DNA of 41,004 bases from the NCBI RefSeq assembly GCF_019966495.1, contig NZ_JAIMIA010000036.1:1-41004 (forward strand), in the 5' to 3' direction. The translations under genes were made by a program, and so were the position numbers. The stretch is from Tateyamaria pelophila. Its GTDB lineage: Bacteria > Pseudomonadota > Alphaproteobacteria > Rhodobacterales > Rhodobacteraceae. Of this stretch, positions 35,707-41,004 are shown piece by piece. Position 1 is the first letter of the stretch. Every line of letters begins with the position of its first letter. The notes under the pieces are model-generated. The model was not told the DNA's origin. It did not search any database and saw nothing but the letters and a program-made list of their open reading frames with translations.

Positions 35707-35776
35707 GCGCAGCCCTCCTGCATCGAACTTTAGCGATCGTTGGCGCTTACAGGCAACGCTCACGCTTGGTCTCTAC

Positions 35777-35818
35777 GTTTTCCGACACGGAAAACGGGCG
35801 GAAACCGTGTCGGTTTCC
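35777..35818 (+). repeat. Double-hairpin dispersed element, copy 2
   Basis: Hairpin A: GTTTTCCG (35777-35784) with CGGAAAAC (35788-35795). Hairpin B: GGAAACCG (35800-35807) with CGGTTTCC (35811-35818). Same order and spacing as the copy at 28002-28043, but here it precedes a minus-strand gene rather than following a plus-strand gene. Confidence 0.8.
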
Positions 35819-36363
35819 GCTTCGTCTGCTTCAATCCTCAGCGAATGAAGTGTCCAAGGACCTAGTTCTTATTCTAAAATTTTTAACTGCACTTCCGAAG
35901 AAGTCCCACCGTCTGATGTAACAGGAGCAGTATCCGGCTTTATTGAAACAAAACATTAGTCCTGAAATGCGTCATCTGCGGAAGTGATGCCAAAAACGTG
36001 CTTCACTCACTATATAATGGAATCTGGCTCCCGCGAGGGCAGGTTCCAAATCTCGTAGCACTGCTCGATATTGTCCGTGAATGGCGTGGACGACTTTGCA
36101 AAAACAACGTCCAATGGTCTCCCAAGTCTGCCTACGCTCTTGTTGTGTACAGAGAGAAGCACAGTTTCACGTACAATATGCATTCCAAGGAAATTGGATT
36201 CAGGTACTTCCTTCGGGGTTTTGACACAAAGGGCGCTTGTTTATAAAGTCAGAAAAGATGCTGGATTGCCTTCACAGTTTCGGCGACCAAGGGCTTATGG
36301 ACCAGTTCAAGTTCGGATGCTCGGTCCCTCCGGTGACGCTGCCTCCGCCTTGATACTGTCCTG
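35819..36363. other. AT-rich gene-poor region
   Basis: About 545 bp between the start of the BASS gene and the 3' end of the second SLC13 gene. It is clearly richer in A and T than the window average. Short frames (for example 35998-36246) lack family resemblance. No tRNA was identified. Confidence 0.45.
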
Positions 36364-38136
36364 TTACAGAGGCCAAAAGACCAAGATGGCAGGTATTGAA
36401 ACGGCGACGATGATGACCTCCAGCGGCAGGCCGCATCGCCAATAGTCGCCAAAGCTGTACCCACCGGGACCGAGGATCAAAGTATTGTTCTTGTGCCCGA
36501 TCGGCGTCAGGAAAGCGGAGGATGCCGCCACGGCCACGGCCATCAGGAACGGGTCTGGTGAAACCCCTAAAGTCTGTGCCATCTGAATGCCCACAGGGGC
36601 GGCAACGATCGTCGTGGCGGTATTGTTGAGAACGTCCGAGAGGCTCATGGTGACGACCATCAAAACCGTCAGAACCGCCCATGCGGGCATGCCTTGGGTC
36701 AGGCTGACCAACCAGCCTGCAATCAACTCGGTCCCGCCTGAACTCTCCAGAGCGGCCCCCAAGGGGATCATTGATCCGAGCAACACAACGACCGGCCACT
36801 CGATATGGGTATAAAGCTCGGACAAGGGTACAATTTTGGACAGGACGTAAGCCACGACCACAAGCCCAAGCGCAACCGGCAGATACAGCAGGCCGACACT
36901 GGCCGCCGCCACGGCCGCCAGAAACAGCCCGATCGCCAGCCAGACCTTTTCATCGGATGTGACCGCGAGCCCCCGTTCGGCCAAAGGCAGACAGCCCAAC
37001 CACTGTGTGACGTCCGCACCGGTATCGCGCGGTACCAGCAGCAACAGAATATCGCCGGACTGGACCGGAGTTTTGCGGATCAGATTCGTGATGCGTTTGC
37101 CGCTGCGGGAAATGCCCATCAGAACAGTGGATTGACGCCACGCCAGCCCGACACCCTGGGCGGTCCGACCGATCAAGCGGGACTGGTCCGTCACGACCAC
37201 TTCAATGATTTCAACGCCAGCCCCTGTCGCCTTGAGTTTCTCCTCGCGTTGGGCGTCTGCGACAGCGAGGCCAAGCGCCGCGCGAAATTCGTCCAGTGCC
37301 TCCGGCGTGGCTTCGAGGACCAGAGAATCGCCAGCGCGCAATGTGGCGTTGCGCGCAGGTCCATAACGTCTTTCTCCGTCGCGGATGAGCCCGATGATCG
37401 CGACGTCCGCGCGTTCTGCGTCTTCGTCCAGTTCGCTTAGGCGCTTGCCGATCAGCTTCGCGTCCTCAGGAACTGTCAATTCGGCAATATATTGCGAAAG
37501 ATCTTCTGGGCTGATGTGTGTATCCTCGCGCACGGGGATCAGGCGCCAGCCGATCAGGGCCACAAAGATCAACCCTGCAATGGCGGCTACCCCTCCCACC
37601 GGCGCAAAGTCGAACATGCGAAACGGCGCGCCCAGACTTTCTTCTCGGATGGCGGCAATGATGATGTTTGGCGGCGTGCCGATCAGCGTCACCATCCCGC
37701 CGAGAATCGTCGCGAAGCTGAGCGGCATGAGGCTGAGCCCCGGGCTGCGCCCGGCCTTGCGCGCGGTCTGGATATCAACCGGCATCAGCAACGCCAAGGC
37801 GGCGACATTGTTCATGAAGGCCGAAAGTACGCCCCCGATCACCCCCATCAGCGCGATATGGCTGCCCAGCGAGCGGCTTTCATCCACCAGGGTGCGCGTG
37901 ATCAGAAAGACCGCACCGGATCGCACCAATCCCGCCGAGACCACCAGCACCAGTGCGACCACAATTGTTGCGGGGTGCCCAAAACCCGAAAACGCATCCT
38001 GTGTGGGAACAACGCCCAGGACGACACCCGCCATCAAAGCGGAAAAGGCGACGATATCGTAACGAAACCTGCCCCATAGCAGGAGGCCAAAGACAAGTCC
38101 GAAGAGCGAAAACAGAACGATTTGGTCGGTGGTCAT
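36364..38136 (-). CDS. SLC13-type permease with RCK_C domains (second copy)
   Basis: A 590-residue transporter with the same architecture as the gene at 32489: an N-terminal membrane half (GGMVTLIGTPPNIIIAA; MNNVAALALLMPV), two RCK_C-type modules in the middle (about residues 210-300 and 305-390) and a C-terminal membrane half (NNTATTIVAAPVGI; TPIGHKNNTLILGPGGY). The two paralogues clearly differ in sequence, so they are not a recent duplication and may carry different anions. Start ATG 38136. It is read toward the BASS gene across an AT-rich gap. Confidence 0.92.
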   Translation of the reverse strand: MTTDQIVLFSLFGLVFGLLLWGRFRYDIVAFSALMAGVVLGVVPTQDAFSGFGHPATIVVALVLVVSAGLVRSGAVFLITRTLVDESRSLGSHIALMGVIGGVLSAFMNNVAALALLMPVDIQTARKAGRSPGLSLMPLSFATILGGMVTLIGTPPNIIIAAIREESLGAPFRMFDFAPVGGVAAIAGLIFVALIGWRLIPVREDTHISPEDLSQYIAELTVPEDAKLIGKRLSELDEDAERADVAIIGLIRDGERRYGPARNATLRAGDSLVLEATPEALDEFRAALGLAVADAQREEKLKATGAGVEIIEVVVTDQSRLIGRTAQGVGLAWRQSTVLMGISRSGKRITNLIRKTPVQSGDILLLLVPRDTGADVTQWLGCLPLAERGLAVTSDEKVWLAIGLFLAAVAAASVGLLYLPVALGLVVVAYVLSKIVPLSELYTHIEWPVVVLLGSMIPLGAALESSGGTELIAGWLVSLTQGMPAWAVLTVLMVVTMSLSDVLNNTATTIVAAPVGIQMAQTLGVSPDPFLMAVAVAASSAFLTPIGHKNNTLILGPGGYSFGDYWRCGLPLEVIIVAVSIPAILVFWPL

Positions 38137-38181
38137 GCGCCTACCCTAGGCAGGTGTCGCCCCCGGTGCCAGTGTGATTAT

Positions 38182-38233
38182 GGGGCTCTGCCCCCGGCCT
38201 TCGGCCGTCCCCGGGATTTTTGGGAACAGAGAA
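38182..38233 (+). repeat. Dispersed intergenic element with GGGATTTTT core, copy 2
   Basis: GGGGCTCTGCCCCCGG, then GGCCTTCGGCC, then CCCCGGGATTTTTGGGAACA and GAGAA. The last 20 bases match the element at 16393-16428. It lies between the SLC13 start and the GST stop, both on the minus strand. Confidence 0.6.
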
Positions 38234-38247
38234 GAGGGAGAGGGGGC

Positions 38248-39195
38248 TTAGCCCAATGTGATGTTGCGATGGGTTGGCTTTGTCCAATCCACCTGCGGGC
38301 CCTTGGGAATGATCCCAAGTGGATTTCGCAACTCTGACGGAGAAAAGTAACCTGCCTTGTAGATGTCCGGTTTGACGGTGTCGGCGATGCCGGGCACCGC
38401 ATAAAGCGCACGGGCATAATCCCAGAGGTTGGGAAAATCGCTGAGCTTGGCCAGGTTGCATTTGAAGGCATAATGATAGGCCACATCGAACCGCGCGAGT
38501 GTTGGAAACAGGCGAAGATCAGCCTCCGTCAGCGTTTCACCGACCAGGGTTGTTTTGTCTTTCAGGTGGGATTCCAGCGTTTGCAGTGCGGTAAAGAGCT
38601 CGGTGACCGCGCTGTCATAGGCCTCTTGCGTGCGCGCAAAACCGGCCCGGTAAACGCCGTTGTTGATCTTTGAGTGGATCCGGGCGTTCCAGCTTTCTAT
38701 CTCGGCCTCGAGAGCTTTTGGGACCAAACGCCGTCCCGGATCGAAGTACAGCGCCAGCATGCGCGCGATGTCGGCGCTTTCATTCGATACGATTTGGCTG
38801 GTGTTCTTGTCCCAAAGCACTGGCACCGTCACTCGCCCGGTGTAAGGCGCGGGCTGTTTGCCATAAACCTCGTGAAGCGCGCTGACTTTCAGTACTGGGT
38901 CGGAAAATGCCCCCGTTTTGTCAAAGACCCAACCGTCTGCCGTACGCCGTGGTTGGGCGATACTGATTGAAATCGCATGTTCCAAACCCAGCACCGCACG
39001 GACAAGCAATGTGCGATGCGCCCAAGGGCAGTTCCACGCGACGAAGAGGTGGTAGCGCCCCGGCGCGGCCTGGAATGGACCCGTAGGCGTGATCCAGTCT
39101 CGTAAGGTGCTTTTGGCACGTTCATAGGCGCCCCCGCGTGTGCTATCCGGTCCGGGGTCGTCCTGATGGTAGGTGCCTTCGATCATTACGCCCAT
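38248..39195 (-). CDS. Glutathione S-transferase family protein, glutathionyl-hydroquinone reductase type
   Basis: A 315-residue Xi-class GST. The active-site motif NCPWAHR has Cys56 as the catalytic thiol; these enzymes remove glutathione from glutathionyl-hydroquinones. FVAWNCPWAHRTLL, SNESADIARML and TEADLRLFPTLARFD are strong family markers. The usual length is about 310-330. The start ATG at 39195 (MGVMIEGTYHQ) is preceded by GAGAGGGG. It is divergent from yebC, with 183 bp between the start codons. Confidence 0.93.
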   Translation of the reverse strand: MGVMIEGTYHQDDPGPDSTRGGAYERAKSTLRDWITPTGPFQAAPGRYHLFVAWNCPWAHRTLLVRAVLGLEHAISISIAQPRRTADGWVFDKTGAFSDPVLKVSALHEVYGKQPAPYTGRVTVPVLWDKNTSQIVSNESADIARMLALYFDPGRRLVPKALEAEIESWNARIHSKINNGVYRAGFARTQEAYDSAVTELFTALQTLESHLKDKTTLVGETLTEADLRLFPTLARFDVAYHYAFKCNLAKLSDFPNLWDYARALYAVPGIADTVKPDIYKAGYFSPSELRNPLGIIPKGPQVDWTKPTHRNITLG

Positions 39196-39378
39196 GTGCG
39201 TCCCCTCTCGTGGATTGAACTTTAGGATACTGTGCTGCGCGTTGCGATGCACCAGACGCCCGCGCGCGGCCTGTCTGCGTCGTTGCACAGCCGCCGGTGT
39301 GGGCTTGCCCCCGACAGCGCCGTTGTCCTATAGCTGCGCGACAGACCCTTGGACTTACAGAACGACAGGAGACCCCCC

Positions 39379-40125
39379 ATGGCAGGCCACTCAAAATGGG
39401 CGAACATCCAGCACCGCAAAGGGCGGCAGGACAAAATCCGCGCCAAGCTGTTTTCGAAGATGTCCAAGGAGATTACGGTCGCCGCAAAAATGGGCGATCC
39501 TGACCCCGACAAGAACCCTCGTTTGCGTCTGGCGGTCAAAGAGGCGAAATCAAATTCCGTTCCCAAGGACGTCATTGATCGCGCCATCAAGAAATCACAA
39601 GCGGGCGAAGGCGACGAATACGAAGAAATCCGGTATGAGGGCTATGGCCCTAACGGTGTCGCGGTGATCGTAGAGGCGATGACCGACAATCGTAATCGTA
39701 CGGCTTCGAACGTCCGTTCGACCTTTACCAAGAACGGCGGTAATCTGGGTGAAACTGGCAGCGTCGGCTTCATGTTCGACCGCAAGGGGGCGGTGAGTTA
39801 CCCGGCTGAAGTGGGCGACGCGGATACCGTAATGATGGCCGCCATCGAAGCAGGGGCCGAAGACGTGGAATCCACAGAGGACGGCCACGTGATCTGGTGT
39901 GCGGATACCGATCTGAACGAGGTGTCGAATGCGCTTGAGCTTGAGCTGGGGGAATCGGAGTCTACCAAGCTGATCTGGCGTCCGACGACCACGACCGAGA
40001 TGGACCTCGAGGCCATGAACAAGCTGATGAAGCTGATCGACGCGCTCGAGGATGATGACGACGTTCAGCAAGTGACGACCAACTTCGAAGCCAGCGATGA
40101 GGTTATGGATCAGTTGGAAGCGTAG
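39379..40125 (+). CDS. yebC: YebC/PmpR-family transcriptional regulator / translation factor
   Basis: A 248-residue YebC protein. The start [18 protein letters not shown] is essentially invariant in the family, followed by DPNxRL-type [30 protein letters not shown] and [11 protein letters not shown]. Family members act as DNA-binding regulators or, as shown more recently for some, as factors that relieve ribosome stalling at proline stretches. A GGAG site precedes the ATG at 39379. In many genomes yebC lies beside ruvC; that is not the case here. Confidence 0.97.
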   Translation: MAGHSKWANIQHRKGRQDKIRAKLFSKMSKEITVAAKMGDPDPDKNPRLRLAVKEAKSNSVPKDVIDRAIKKSQAGEGDEYEEIRYEGYGPNGVAVIVEAMTDNRNRTASNVRSTFTKNGGNLGETGSVGFMFDRKGAVSYPAEVGDADTVMMAAIEAGAEDVESTEDGHVIWCADTDLNEVSNALELELGESESTKLIWRPTTTTEMDLEAMNKLMKLIDALEDDDDVQQVTTNFEASDEVMDQLEA

Positions 40126-41004
40126 CGCGAGGTTTGGCATAACGTTCTCCAATCGTCATGAAAATGAGAACTTCCCGCGCCCTTCGCCAAAGTACAAAAT
40201 GTCGGATCGGGTTGTAAGAAGAGGTATCCTGAGTACTTGACCCAGATCCGTCTGCGTCCTGCTGCCAGTCTTTCGCAGAATTTGTAAGCCCGGTGCGTTA
40301 AATGAATCGATGAATGAAAACCGTGAGAAGCATATCGCAGATTGAATTGGCCAATCCCTTGGGTCGTGGAATTTTTCTCTTGATAGCTGGCTAGTTGCCA
40401 CTTGGTTTGGCACTTGCTTTAGTAATTGGTTTTTTGGCTGCCCACATTTTCTCAGCGCATTGGCGCAATTGTCGTTGGTTTCGCAATCTTGCATTCAATC
40501 GAATTAAAACGGCTCAACACTATCTTGTTTTTCATTGAGAGTATCAGCACGCACGATGTTTTGTGTAACAAAGCCGCCCAATCGAATTAGATTTCAGCGC
40601 CGCAGCTTCTGGAATATCTGCACGTTTTCAGTTGGAATCAGCCCATACCGGTCACTCGACATGATGCTATTCTGCCACTTGGCCAGCCCGTATTTCCGAC
40701 ATCTGCTGCGTCAGAAAATCTGAGAGCCTGATCAATACACAGTCTGCGGACAAAGCGTTAATTCGCAACTATTGCGCCAATGTGCGCTGCGATGAAACCG
40801 ACACTGAATAAACAGGAATAAGCTGGCTTCCCAAGTGGTGCGTTGTCCGTCTTGAACTTGCGCCTATCGTTTAACCCGCGTTCCTTACGTGTGGGAAGTC
40901 GCCGGTGGCGATATACCTTTCCTCCTCTAAACCGACATTCCCCAAGTGGCCTGCCATCTGACGCGAAGATCGCCTGATCAGGCCTGCGGATCAAGTATCT
41001 TTTA
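40126..41004. other. Gene-poor terminal region
   Basis: 879 bp after yebC up to the window edge. It is more AT-rich than the average. Small frames (40156-40494 minus; 40758-40994 minus) have no recognised family and no convincing ribosome-binding site. It could be decayed accessory DNA or the upstream region of a gene outside the window. Confidence 0.45.

Noticed and set aside
36000-36080. tRNA-like GGTTCCAAATCTC in an AT-rich gap
   Set aside because: No acceptor stem, anticodon arm or D arm could be built around it.

Overview
The window looks like a chromosomal segment of a Rhodobacterales (Roseobacter-group) alphaproteobacterium. It is GC-rich, and many of its protein families and gene pairs are typical of that group: a class II-type AroA, a class A RNase P RNA, hrpB beside meaB, trpA beside ychF, and a YmdB-type phosphoesterase. 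It also carries short intergenic palindromes of the kind found in these genomes. This assignment comes from recognising families by eye; no database was searched.

Layout. 0-0.44 kb: the 3' end of gnd, cut off upstream. 0.6-9.7 kb: mostly housekeeping genes, namely hrpB (-), meaB, rpmB, a small Cys-containing secreted protein with a PCuAC copper chaperone, trmB, then the overlapping set aroA / 4-TM membrane protein / cmk, and a DUF4956 membrane protein (-). 10-12.1 kb: trpA (-) and ychF (+). 12.1-17 kb: a minus-strand block less common in type, with a TPR protein built from five near-identical 141-bp units, a decayed gene, a SnoaL-like/class III cyclase fusion, a UPF0173 metallo-hydrolase and a frameshifted VOC (glyoxalase-like) gene. 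17.1-21.5 kb: gatC-gatA, a lipoprotein, an AmpD-type amidase, rnpB and rpmG. 21.6-24 kb: an adenylate-kinase-like NTPase, a cupin and a Bax-inhibitor-1 protein. 25-28 kb: a transcriptionally coupled run of XRE regulator, hisN-type phosphatase, 8-oxoguanine deaminase and CAP/SCP protein. 28.6-31.5 kb: mgtE, 5-formyl-THF cyclo-ligase and ymdB. 31.5-38.1 kb: a transporter-rich stretch with a DMT transporter broken by an amber codon, two SLC13/RCK_C permeases and a BASS transporter. 38.2-40.1 kb: a glutathionyl-hydroquinone-reductase-type GST and yebC. The last 0.88 kb has no convincing gene.

The most notable observations are structural. (1) Three genes are each interrupted by one event that can be pinpointed: VOC at a 6-base homopolymer, DMT by TAG where TGG is expected, and a 130-codon gene by a frameshift plus a stop. 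(2) There are at least three families of dispersed intergenic hairpins; members differ by compensatory stem changes, which argues that the folded form matters. (3) There is a 5 x 141-bp coding minisatellite in the TPR gene. I did not find a coherent undescribed multi-gene system; the TPR-cyclase block (12.1-16.4 kb) and the hairpin families are the best candidates for follow-up. No tRNA, rRNA operon, CRISPR array, complete insertion sequence or prophage was seen.
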